From Planctomycetota bacterium (GTDB lineage: Bacteria > Planctomycetota > Phycisphaerae > Sedimentisphaerales > Anaerobacaceae): DNA of 11,703 bases. A program made the translations under genes and the position numbers. Numbering within the stretch: position 1 is the first letter of the stretch; each line of letters starts with the position of its first letter. Location of the stretch: positions 4,882 through 16,584 of the forward strand of contig JAFNGF010000182.1 in NCBI GenBank assembly GCA_017885385.1. The letters are read 5' to 3'. Below, one piece after another: positions 1-6,525 of the stretch. The notes below the pieces were generated by a model. That model saw nothing but the letters and a program-made list of their open reading frames with translations, was not told where the DNA came from and did not search any database.

Positions 1-201
1 TAGAAAGTCCCCAGGATGCCTTACGACAGATTCGCACAGATAATCTGTGTAATTTGCGGTTTTTGCCGGATCGTGGCCTGGACTTAGGCCTGTCCACTGC
101 ACGTAGTCTACCCAGCCGCAATCGTCACCTTCAGAGACGCTGCCGTTCTTGACAAAGCACCACTGCGCCACGTAAGTGCCGGGGTCGAGATTCGTCAGTA
201 A
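1..201 (-). pseudogene. Open frame resembling a surface/RHS-type protein fragment, no start, runs off the left edge
   Basis: On the minus strand a frame is open from a stop at 204-202 to the window edge and gives 67 residues. The part around residues 9 to 38 looks like real protein: it contains TYVAQWCFVKNGSVSEG followed by DDCGWVDYVQWTG. This Trp/Gly/Asp-rich pattern reminds me of modules in large planctomycete surface or RHS-like proteins (recognised from memory, not searched). There is no ATG and no Shine-Dalgarno sequence; the only possible starts are TTG/CTG codons near 200 or a GTG at 171-169. The frame begins a few bases inside the end of the TolC-family gene. The last 20 or so visible residues are encoded by what looks like a short palindromic repeat and do not look protein-like. 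I read it as a gene remnant left by rearrangement. A chance frame or an assembly seam are the alternatives. Confidence 0.35.
35..49. repeat. 15-bp perfect palindrome CACAGAT-A-ATCTGTG
   Basis: CACAGAT at 35-41 is the exact reverse complement of ATCTGTG at 43-49, with one central base. It sits in a run of related ATCTGTG/AATCTG-like words (about 28 to 58). I recall similar AATCTGTGTAATCTGTGG-like stretches as dispersed intergenic repeats in environmental bacterial genomes, but only one copy lies in this window. No role can be assigned. Confidence 0.4.
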
Positions 202-1772
202 TCACGGGGTTTTTGGCTATCGAGAGCAACAGCTTCGGCGCCTGGAGCTGCGATGCCCCGGCGCTGCAGCAAAGAGCCTTCCAATCTGTAAAGAGCAACC
301 AGGGCCTTTAGATAATTGGCAACTGCCTGCGTTTCGGCAATCTGGCTGGCGACAAGATCCCGCTGGGCCTGGGCAACCAATAGCGAGGTGGACTTGCCCA
401 CCCTGAATTTTTCGGTTTCGGCGCGGAGCTTTTCCTCCTGGAAATTGCGAGTGGCGGCGGTTGCGGTAATCTGTTCGCGAGCGCGGGTCACCTCAATGTA
501 AGCAGAGCGAACGTCAACCTGCACAAGCTGGATGAGATTCTCCAGCGCCTCAAGCAGCTGGCTCCTGCTGATGACGGCCCGGCTGTAGCGGGCGCGAGCG
601 GCTTGGTTTGCCGGCGGATATTCGAACATCAGGCCGCAGGTGACATCGTAGCTGCGACTATCCACGTTGCTGCTCGCATTTCTGAAGGTATCCGCATAAC
701 CGCTCTTGCCGAACGTGATGAAGGCATCCATCCTGGGCAGCAGACCATTTTTTGTTTTTACCACCTCCAAGTCGCCCCGTCGTATCGCAAGGCGGGCATA
801 ATTCAAGTCCGGACGCATCTTCAGCGCAAGCCTTACGTGCTGCTCGACATCATCAAGCTCGATGCTGGGCAGCGTAGTCTGGTATTCAAGAATAATGTCT
901 CTGCCCCAGTTGATGGTCGGCCGCGGGTTCAGCAGCCGCAGCAGGTTCAAGCGTTCCTTGGCAAGGTTGCTTCGGGCATTTATGAGGTTTTCCCGCCTAA
1001 GTGCGACCTCGGCCTGCGCAGCGGCAAGCTCAGTTTCGGCAAGTCTTCCAATCTTAATTCTCTCTTGAGCTTCGGCCATCTGCTTTTCGGCAAGGCTGAG
1101 CGAGTTGGTATAAATTTCAATTTGCTTGCCGGCAAGGGCGTAATCCCAGAACTTCGATTCAACCTCTTCCAGCAGAATCTCGGCAAAGCCGCGCAGCTCA
1201 TATTCTGATATAAGCGTATCGAGTTTTGCCTGATTCACGCGAGCAAGATTAGCACGAATGTCCATTCCTTGCAGAAGCGCCTGAGTGACAGTGACTCCGA
1301 GACGATTGGCAGTAAATGTGTCGCTGTACAAAGATGAGTCGGTATAACTTGTGCTGCCTTCCAATGCGAGTGTTGTGCCCGTGGCAAAAAATTTACTCAG
1401 CGCCACCGAGCCTGTAACGGAATCCCCAATTTGACTTTCGGTGCCGAAGCCGGCTCGGGAAAGTCTGTCACCTACGGTCCTTCGGGCAGATACTCCAGCG
1501 CTGAGGGCCGGATCAAAGACCGCAAGCTCTTCTTTTTCAAACGTCCGGCTTACTTGCGGATTCATTCTTTCAACGGCAAGCGACCGGTTGTTCTCCATTG
1601 CCAGGAGAATTGCTGCCTGGATATCGATCTTAAGGGGCCCTTCGATAGCGGTGGCTTGGTTTGCGTCAGCGGCTCCGGGTTTGGGAGCGGCTGATAACGA
1701 GGCACAGGGCAACAGGACTCTGATAACCAGTACTGCACCACAAAATGCGGATGTAAAATTCCCAACAACCAT
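195..1772 (-). CDS. TolC-family outer-membrane efflux channel
   Basis: This is the outer-membrane component of the tripartite pump, forming the exit duct across the periplasm and outer membrane. The protein has 525 residues from the start chosen here, slightly longer than the 430-500 usual for TolC-like proteins. A hydrophobic N-terminal signal segment ends near the Ala/Ser-rich ASLSAA. Two long coiled-coil helical repeats typical of the OEP family are visible: one around residues 205-285 (AEAQERIKIG, then ELAAAQAEVALRRENLINAR) and one near the C terminus (FRVGKSTSLLVAQAQRD, then LKALVALYRLEGSLL). Between them lies the usual motif LALKMRPDL. Two in-frame ATGs exist, at 1778 and 1772. An AAGGA box at 1784-1780 is 7 bases from the 1772 ATG but abuts the 1778 ATG, so 1772 is preferred. 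It is the last gene of the RND operon. No lipobox is seen (Pro precedes the Cys), so it is probably not a lipoprotein like OprM. Confidence 0.93.
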   Translation of the reverse strand: MVVGNFTSAFCGAVLVIRVLLPCASLSAAPKPGAADANQATAIEGPLKIDIQAAILLAMENNRSLAVERMNPQVSRTFEKEELAVFDPALSAGVSARRTVGDRLSRAGFGTESQIGDSVTGSVALSKFFATGTTLALEGSTSYTDSSLYSDTFTANRLGVTVTQALLQGMDIRANLARVNQAKLDTLISEYELRGFAEILLEEVESKFWDYALAGKQIEIYTNSLSLAEKQMAEAQERIKIGRLAETELAAAQAEVALRRENLINARSNLAKERLNLLRLLNPRPTINWGRDIILEYQTTLPSIELDDVEQHVRLALKMRPDLNYARLAIRRGDLEVVKTKNGLLPRMDAFITFGKSGYADTFRNASSNVDSRSYDVTCGLMFEYPPANQAARARYSRAVISRSQLLEALENLIQLVQVDVRSAYIEVTRAREQITATAATRNFQEEKLRAETEKFRVGKSTSLLVAQAQRDLVASQIAETQAVANYLKALVALYRLEGSLLQRRGIAAPGAEAVALDSQKPRDY

Positions 1773-1779
1773 AGGCATT

Positions 1780-1784
1780 TCCTT
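1780..1784 (-). promoter_or_regulatory. Ribosome binding site AAGGA that decides the channel start
   Basis: AAGGA on the minus strand lies 7 bases before the ATG at 1772 but only 1 base before the ATG at 1778. Normal spacing favours initiation at 1772. Confidence 0.6.
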
Positions 1785-1792
1785 AAAGCCAA

Positions 1793-1869
1793 CCTGCGGT
1801 AAAACCGCAGGCTAAATATTTAGCCCCGCGTTTTACGCGGGGTTCTCGTCCGGCACATGTCTGGCGGAC
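1793..1869. repeat. Cluster of four adjacent inverted repeats between permease and channel genes
   Basis: Four hairpin-capable units follow one another with almost no spacing. CCTGCGGT-AAA-ACCGCAGG lies at 1793-1811 (8-bp perfect stem). GCTAAATATTTAGC at 1811-1824 is a perfect 14-bp palindrome. CCCCGCGT-TTT-ACGCGGGG lies at 1824-1842 (8-bp perfect stem). GTCCGGCA-N6-TGGCGGAC lies at 1848-1869 (7 of 8 pairs). The cluster resembles REP/BIME-type intergenic mosaics. No U-tract follows a stem on the minus strand, so it is not a classical terminator. In the mRNA it would fold between the permease stop and the channel start, where it could stabilise the upstream message or lower channel expression (inference). 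Confidence 0.8.
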
Positions 1870-1883
1870 AGGTTTGAAGTATG

Positions 1884-4800
1884 TTACATATCGCTTTTAC
1901 TGGTGGATGCTGCATCAGAACGACGACGTTCAAAAATCGAGTAGACGACTGGGACAAATACCAGCGTGATGAGCGTTGAGCTGACTAGGCCTCCAATGAC
2001 GACCCTGGCCATCGGAGCTTGAGCTTCGCCCCCTTCACCAAGGCCGAGGCCCAACGGTATAAGACCAATGACGGTTGTGCCTGCCGTCATAAGAATGGGT
2101 CTTAGGCGTCTTCGGCCGGCTTCTTCTATGGCTTCTCGAATCGGCATCGCATCTCTGCGGCGCAGAAGATTGGTGTGGTCGACCAGGAGGATGGCGTTGT
2201 TGACGACAATTCCGCCGAGCATAATGCATCCAATGAAAGACTGGACATTAAAGGTAGTGCCCGTGAAGAAAAGCATCAGGATGACGCCGATTGCGGCAAG
2301 CGGCACCGAGAACATCACCACAAAGGGGTCGCGTAAAGACTCATATTGGCAGGCCATAACCATGTAGACCAGCACCAGCGCCAGCACACAGCTAAGCGTC
2401 AGCTCTCGAAATGACTTCTGCTGCTCCTCATAATCACCGCCAAAGCCGATAGTAAAATCTCGAGGTAGCGGGACATTCCGCAATAGTTCGCGGATGTCCG
2501 AGAGAACCGAGCTCATGCTTCTTCCGCTGATGTCAGCCGAGACGGTGACAATGCGTTCCTGGTCTTTTCGCTCAATTAGCACCGGGCCGCTTCGAGGGCC
2601 CACACTCACGACGTTTTTCAGAACAACAGGCTGGCCTTGGGAGTTGGCTAAGGTCAAGTCAAGAATGTCACTCAAGCTCATCTTCTCGGCATCTCTTAGC
2701 TTGACCAGGATCGTATATTCGTCGCCGGCCTGGCGATAGTAGCCGGCCTTTGTTCCCGACAGGATAGTCTGAAGGGCGTTGGCGATTTTTGCTACGGTCA
2801 GATTCATATCCGCAGCCTTCTGGCGATCTATAAGAATCAGCTCTTCGGGGCTTCCGGATTCTCGGCTGATTCGGGCATCCGTGACGCCTTGCACCGATTC
2901 TACCAAGCCTTTGACTTGCTTAGCCAGCGTGTCTGCAATCTGCAGGTCATGGCCACGGATCTCAACCTGGACTCTATCACTTTGCGTTGTCCCCATGCGG
3001 AGTATAAAAAGCCCTCCGCCGGCACGGGTTCGAACAATCGTTCCCGGTATGTTGCTTAGCTTACGGCGCAGGTCAGCGGCAATCTCTTCGCTCGACCTGG
3101 AGCGCTGCGACTGCGGTTTCAGCGCGATGCGAACACTGCCGGTATGCCCACCAGTTCCGTGCCAGCTGGAGCCGCCCACGGTGGTTATCACGTTTTTGAT
3201 TTCAGGCACAGATGCGTTGACAATCTGCTCAATAACGCTGAACTTCTCATCGAGCAAATTCAGACGGGTGCCGACCTGCATTTCGGCTTCCACTCTAACC
3301 TCGCCCTCATCTGTGGTGGGCATCAATTCCGCGCTGATAAATGGAATAAATATCAGGCTTGCCGCCATGGCCGAGACTGCGCTAGTGACCACAAAAGGGC
3401 GATGCTCCAGGGCCACGTGGAGTAGTTTTTTATAGCCGTTTTCCATGCGCTTAAAAAAACGCCCGGTTGTCTCGAACATTCTGCCGGCGAGAGCTGACCT
3501 GCGTGCCGAATCCTTTGAGGCGGAAGGGAGGATACGTGCACAGAGCATTGGCACCAGCGTAAGGGCTGCCGCCAGAGAGCATAAAAGCGAGAAACCGACC
3601 ACAATTGAGAGCTGCTTGAACATCACGCCGGACATGCCTCGGACAAAAACCAGCGGCAGGAAGACAACTACCGTGGTCAGCGTGCTGGCAACGATAGCGG
3701 CTGTGACCTCTTCGGCGCCGTCAACGGTGGCACGTTCCAGCATTTCACCCGATTCCCGGAGTCGAAAGATGTTTTCCAGCACGACGATTGCGTTATCAAC
3801 GAGCATCCCGACTCCGAGAGCCAGGCCGCCCAGGGTCATGATATTGAGGGTGAAATTGCTGAAATACAACAAGGCGAACGTGGCGATAATCGAGATCGGA
3901 ATAGTAGTAGCAATAATTGTCGTACTCCGCAGGTTGCGTAGAAACACCAGCAGTATGATTACAGCCAGGATTCCTCCATAAATCGCCGACGAGCCGACAT
4001 TTTTGATGGAACGCTGAATATAGTCGGAGGTATCCATTGTGGGTATTATTTTGATCTGCGGTATGTCATTATTGATTCGCTGCAGCTCTTCGAGCACACC
4101 GCGTGCAACTTCAACTGTGTTCTTGCCCGATTGTTTATTGACCGATAGTGATATCCCAGGCTCACCATTGACCCGGACAATCCGAGTGATCTTCACCCAA
4201 GAGTCCTCTACGGTAGCGATTTCTCTCAGCGCAATTGCCACGCCCTGGCGAATTGCGATGACGGTATCTTCAAGCTGTTTTAGGTCCGTGTATTCGCCCG
4301 GCGTTCTGATGGTAACCTCAAAGTTTCCCTTTTCAATAGTGCCGGCGGGGATATTGACGTTGCCCTCGCGTATGTACGAAATGATCTGGTCCAGCGGTAT
4401 GGCCAGGGCGTTTATCTTGGCAGGGTCAAGATTGACGTGTATCTCGCGCTCAAAGCCGCCCCTTATGTCTACCGCAGCAACGCCGGGTACTCGCTCCAGG
4501 CGATATTTCACCTGGTTTTCAATAATCTGTCTGGTCTGGACGGGGTCCAGCCTGCTTGAGGCGCCGAGACTCAATATAGGGAAGCTGGCCAGGTCAAATT
4601 TTCGAAGCGTGGGTCTGTCGGCCTCCTCAGGCAGACGCTGCATAACGCGGTCCAGGCGGTCGCGCATATCATTTGCGGCAGCATCGAGGTCCGTCCCCCA
4701 GGTGAAAGTCACGCGCACGGTGCTCTGGCCTTCGACCGAGACAGAAGTTACCTCTTCCACTCCGGGCACGGCACTCATCGCCTCTTCTATCGGACGCGTT

Positions 4801-4988
4801 ATAAGCTCCTCGATTTCCTCCGGACCGGCATTTTCGTAAATACAGGAAACGCTTACGGTCGGGTAAGAAATATCAGGCATAAGGTCGATTGGCAGCCGTA
4901 ACAATGAGATAATGCCCAGAAGGATCACTATCAACACGACCATAACTGTAAAGATAGGGCGTTGCACGGCGGCGCGAGAGATTTTCAT
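1884..4988 (-). CDS. RND efflux permease, HAE1/AcrB-like family
   Basis: This is the inner-membrane proton-driven pump subunit, working as a trimer to move substrates from periplasm or membrane into the TolC duct. Its 1,034 residues match the family length. TM1 is at about 12-30, followed by the classical PDISYPTVSV and the porter-domain motif TRPIEEAMSAVPGVEEV. TM2-TM6 lie at about 333-487 and include GGLALGVGMLVDNAIVVLEN (387-406, the TM4 signature). A second half-repeat begins near 531, with TM8-TM12 at about 863-1018 including GGIVVNNAILLVDHTN (925-940). In the proton relay, D398 matches AcrB Asp407, but Asp408 is Asn399 and Lys940 is Asn930. This VDN/VNN pattern is one I know from SwrC-like and many non-enterobacterial HAE1 pumps, so it is not evidence of inactivity. 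An AGGAGG box six bases upstream and the ATGA overlap with the adaptor fix the start. Substrate cannot be read from sequence; hydrophobic drugs or lipids are more likely than metals, because the Met clusters of CusA-type pumps are absent. Confidence 0.96.
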   Translation of the reverse strand: MKISRAAVQRPIFTVMVVLIVILLGIISLLRLPIDLMPDISYPTVSVSCIYENAGPEEIEELITRPIEEAMSAVPGVEEVTSVSVEGQSTVRVTFTWGTDLDAAANDMRDRLDRVMQRLPEEADRPTLRKFDLASFPILSLGASSRLDPVQTRQIIENQVKYRLERVPGVAAVDIRGGFEREIHVNLDPAKINALAIPLDQIISYIREGNVNIPAGTIEKGNFEVTIRTPGEYTDLKQLEDTVIAIRQGVAIALREIATVEDSWVKITRIVRVNGEPGISLSVNKQSGKNTVEVARGVLEELQRINNDIPQIKIIPTMDTSDYIQRSIKNVGSSAIYGGILAVIILLVFLRNLRSTTIIATTIPISIIATFALLYFSNFTLNIMTLGGLALGVGMLVDNAIVVLENIFRLRESGEMLERATVDGAEEVTAAIVASTLTTVVVFLPLVFVRGMSGVMFKQLSIVVGFSLLCSLAAALTLVPMLCARILPSASKDSARRSALAGRMFETTGRFFKRMENGYKKLLHVALEHRPFVVTSAVSAMAASLIFIPFISAELMPTTDEGEVRVEAEMQVGTRLNLLDEKFSVIEQIVNASVPEIKNVITTVGGSSWHGTGGHTGSVRIALKPQSQRSRSSEEIAADLRRKLSNIPGTIVRTRAGGGLFILRMGTTQSDRVQVEIRGHDLQIADTLAKQVKGLVESVQGVTDARISRESGSPEELILIDRQKAADMNLTVAKIANALQTILSGTKAGYYRQAGDEYTILVKLRDAEKMSLSDILDLTLANSQGQPVVLKNVVSVGPRSGPVLIERKDQERIVTVSADISGRSMSSVLSDIRELLRNVPLPRDFTIGFGGDYEEQQKSFRELTLSCVLALVLVYMVMACQYESLRDPFVVMFSVPLAAIGVILMLFFTGTTFNVQSFIGCIMLGGIVVNNAILLVDHTNLLRRRDAMPIREAIEEAGRRRLRPILMTAGTTVIGLIPLGLGLGEGGEAQAPMARVVIGGLVSSTLITLVFVPVVYSIFERRRSDAASTSKSDM
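4985..4988 (-). other. ATGA stop/start overlap of adaptor and permease
   Basis: The adaptor's TGA (4987-4985) and the permease's ATG (4988-4986) share four bases. The permease Shine-Dalgarno lies inside the last codons of the adaptor. This geometry usually gives translational coupling, which would keep adaptor and permease in a fixed ratio. Confidence 0.85.
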
Positions 4989-6286
4989 TGTGCCCCTCCT
5001 GGCTTGGTGCCGACAGATACCGGCTCGGATTCGCTGCGCTGTTTCTGAGCAGCCTCTTTCGAGCGTTCCTTATCCGCCACCGTGATTTCTGAGCCGTCCT
5101 CCAGAAGGTGATTACCGATTGTGACCACCGACCCTAAAATCTGAGGCTCCAACACCTCAACTACTTCGCCACTTATTATCCCTACCGTCACGGGCACAAA
5201 ACTCGCCCGCCGCGCACTCGGCGGGCTCGCCTTTACATTGTTCGGCTCGTTACGCGGACTCTGCGCGTCGTTGTCCTGAGCAGCCTTGGCGACAAAGACG
5301 CCCTGTTTGCCATTTCTTTTGACCAGAGCAGCAAGCGGAACCAGCGTTGCGTTATCGTGTCTGGCAAACTCAATCTGGGCCCTTATAAACATTCCAGGCT
5401 TAAGCAGGTGATCGGCATTTGCGATTTCGATCTCTACTCTTGCTTGCCGGGAGGTCTCCTTCAGAAGCGGCGCTATGCGTACAATGCCGCCGGTAAAAGT
5501 CTTATCGGGATAGGCGTCGGTGCTTACAATCGCCTGCTGACCCACGTGGACTTTTGGGTAGTCCTTTTCAACGACGTGAACCACCGCCGTCAAGGGGTCA
5601 TTTTGGAGGATGGAAACGATCGACTGATTCGCCTGCAATAGTGCACCTTCATCTACGAATCTCTCACCAACCGCCCTGGTCTGATCGGCGTTTTCCCAGA
5701 ACGCTTGCACTCTGGTATAGGACAGTCGAAGATTAGCACCTTCCAGTGCGGCTTGCTTTTGGGTCGCTTGAGCCAGCGAGACTTTGAGTTTTGTCTGGCA
5801 GGCGTTAAACGTGGCCTCGGCTTCATCCAATTCGGAAGCCGAGGCGATTTGCTTTTCGCGAAGTGTCTTCGCCCTTTCGTATTCCCGCTGGGCAAGGTCA
5901 AGGTCGGTGGCACAATTTTCAGCGTTTGCCTTGGCGACCTGCAATTCAGCCTTGGCTTGTTCCACCTGCTGCGTGAATTCCTCGTCATCCAGCACCGCTA
6001 TGACCTGATTCTGGCGAACCGTATCGCCGACGTTGACCAGCAGCTGCTTAAGCCAGCCGGTTACTTTTGGCGCAACCACGAACTGCGACTTGGGCAAGAG
6101 GGAGCCGGTAAAAACTCCAATATCTTTGATTACGTCTTTGCGGATCGGCTGGGTCTCAACCGCCACCGCGACCGCCCGGCTTGCGCGGGGGATATTTTTG
6201 CCGGAGGTGGTAATTCGCTTATACGCCAGCCAGCAGGCTAGCGCAACAGTTGTAAGAACCAGCAGTACTGATAAGAGCTTTTTCAT
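4985..6286 (-). CDS. RND efflux periplasmic adaptor (membrane fusion protein)
   Basis: This periplasmic subunit bridges permease and TolC channel. It has 433 residues from the start chosen here. A hydrophobic N terminus (about 4-22, MKKLLSVLLVLTTVALAC) could be a membrane anchor; V-A-L-A-C18 also loosely fits a lipobox, so lipid anchoring is possible. A lipoyl/barrel-sandwich half follows at about 70-104 (VAPKVTGWLKQLLVNVGDTV). The α-helical hairpin is at about 105-185 (QAKAELQVAKANAE, then ELDEAEATFNACQ). The second lipoyl half is near 187-225, the β-barrel at about 230-310, and the membrane-proximal domain with VPLAALVKRNGKQGVFV follows. A polar, low-complexity loop at about 337-363 interrupts that last domain, and the C-terminal tail is highly charged. 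The frame stays open to an ATG at 6442, but those 52 codons are read through GC-rich intergenic palindromes and give an implausible peptide, so the ATG at 6286 is chosen. No Shine-Dalgarno precedes it. Confidence 0.93.
   Translation of the reverse strand: MKKLLSVLLVLTTVALACWLAYKRITTSGKNIPRASRAVAVAVETQPIRKDVIKDIGVFTGSLLPKSQFVVAPKVTGWLKQLLVNVGDTVRQNQVIAVLDDEEFTQQVEQAKAELQVAKANAENCATDLDLAQREYERAKTLREKQIASASELDEAEATFNACQTKLKVSLAQATQKQAALEGANLRLSYTRVQAFWENADQTRAVGERFVDEGALLQANQSIVSILQNDPLTAVVHVVEKDYPKVHVGQQAIVSTDAYPDKTFTGGIVRIAPLLKETSRQARVEIEIANADHLLKPGMFIRAQIEFARHDNATLVPLAALVKRNGKQGVFVAKAAQDNDAQSPRNEPNNVKASPPSARRASFVPVTVGIISGEVVEVLEPQILGSVVTIGNHLLEDGSEITVADKERSKEAAQKQRSESEPVSVGTKPGGAQ
4995..5000 (-). 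promoter_or_regulatory. Strong ribosome binding site AGGAGG of the permease
   Basis: AGGAGG on the minus strand is followed by six bases and then the permease ATG at 4988. It is the best Shine-Dalgarno match in the efflux operon and lies within the 3' end of the adaptor gene. Confidence 0.8.
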
Positions 6287-6292
6287 ACAAGC

Positions 6293-6301
6293 ATTGTACC
6301 A
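6293..6301 (-). promoter_or_regulatory. Candidate extended -10 promoter of the efflux operon
   Basis: On the minus strand TGGTACAAT has the TGn-TANNAT form of an extended -10 element. The base seven positions after it is the A of the adaptor ATG at 6286. Together with the missing Shine-Dalgarno, this suggests transcription starts at or next to the start codon (leaderless mRNA). No good -35 is present; TAGATT with a 16-base spacer matches poorly. This is inference from motif fit only. Confidence 0.4.
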
Positions 6302-6317
6302 GAATTTTTTGTACAAT
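6293..6317. promoter_or_regulatory. Dyad ATTGTAC-N11-GTACAAT, candidate operator
   Basis: The 7-bp arms (6293-6299 and 6311-6317) are perfect reverse complements, separated by an AT-rich 11-base spacer (6300-6310). One arm contains the candidate -10 hexamer of the adaptor gene, so a dimeric repressor bound here would block the efflux promoter. Local TetR- or MarR-type repressors often control RND operons in this way, but no regulator gene is in the window. A transcript hairpin is unlikely to be its role if transcription starts at 6286. Confidence 0.45.
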
Positions 6318-6346
6318 CTATAGTCTATGCGAAAAAGACAGGCCGA

Positions 6347-6496
6347 CCCCCGCCTGCGCGGGGGCAAGCCTGCCCCTGCGAAAGCAGGGGCTCCGCCATA
6401 GCTTTGCGAAGGCGAGCAACCTGTGCCCGTCCTCCGTAGCACTGCGGAGGGTGGAAGCGCTGCCGGCTTTAGCGTAGAGTCCCGATAGGATCGGGA
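6347..6496. repeat. Mosaic of four hairpin repeats in the divergent spacer
   Basis: The spacer between the two transcription units (6287-6525) is largely palindromic. CCCCCGC-CTGC-GCGGGGG lies at 6347-6364. CCCCTGC-GAAA-GCAGGGG lies at 6373-6390, with a GNRA-type loop. CCTCCGTAG-CA-CTGCGGAGG lies at 6431-6450 (one T/G pair). TCCCGAT-AGG-ATCGGGA lies at 6480-6496. They look like REP/MITE-style elements dispersed in environmental genomes (recognised from memory). None has a U-tract, so they are not obvious intrinsic terminators. The last hairpin includes the A of an ATG at 6496, which argues against that ATG as a start. Confidence 0.8.
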
Positions 6497-6510
6497 TGCT
6501 CGGTGCCGAA

Positions 6511-6515
6511 AGGAG
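6511..6515 (+). promoter_or_regulatory. Ribosome binding site AGGAG of the DUF5107-TPR gene
   Basis: AGGAG is followed by ten bases and then ATG at 6526. The upstream in-frame ATG at 6496 has no comparable site and is embedded in a hairpin repeat, so this box decides the start. Confidence 0.65.
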
Positions 6516-6525
6516 CTGCGAGTTT

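Noticed and set aside
603..1208. A 201-codon plus-strand frame opposite the channel gene
   Set aside because: It is antisense to a well-supported TolC-family gene and has no recognisable domain.
1793..1869. The hairpin cluster as a CRISPR array or riboswitch
   Set aside because: The units differ in sequence and have no regular spacers or direct repeats. No known riboswitch core is visible.
2779..4839. Long plus-strand frames (2779-3435, 3445-3981, 4039-4839) opposite the permease
   Set aside because: They are antisense to an unambiguous RND permease and their composition (Ser/Arg-rich) is that expected of a complementary frame.
5705..6241. A 178-codon plus-strand frame opposite the adaptor
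   Set aside because: It is antisense to a clear adaptor gene and shows no domain or ribosome binding site.
6283..6294. A three-codon upstream frame (ATG CTT GTA TGA, minus strand) overlapping the adaptor start
   Set aside because: It looks like a coupling mini-ORF, but it has no ribosome binding site and would not be transcribed if the start site is at 6286. Probably coincidence.
6373..6390. Hairpin CCCCTGC-GAAA-GCAGGGG as an intrinsic terminator
   Set aside because: No U-tract follows on either strand, and it lies upstream of both divergent genes rather than after a stop codon.
6287..6442. A 52-codon N-terminal extension of the adaptor from an ATG at 6442
   Set aside because: These codons run through the hairpin repeats and give a Pro/Arg/Gly-rich peptide with no export signal. 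The ATG at 6286 is followed at once by a good signal or anchor sequence.
6496..6525. A start of the DUF5107-TPR gene at the ATG at 6496
   Set aside because: This ATG overlaps a hairpin repeat and lacks a ribosome binding site. AGGAG at 6511-6515 serves the ATG at 6526, which begins a typical signal peptide.
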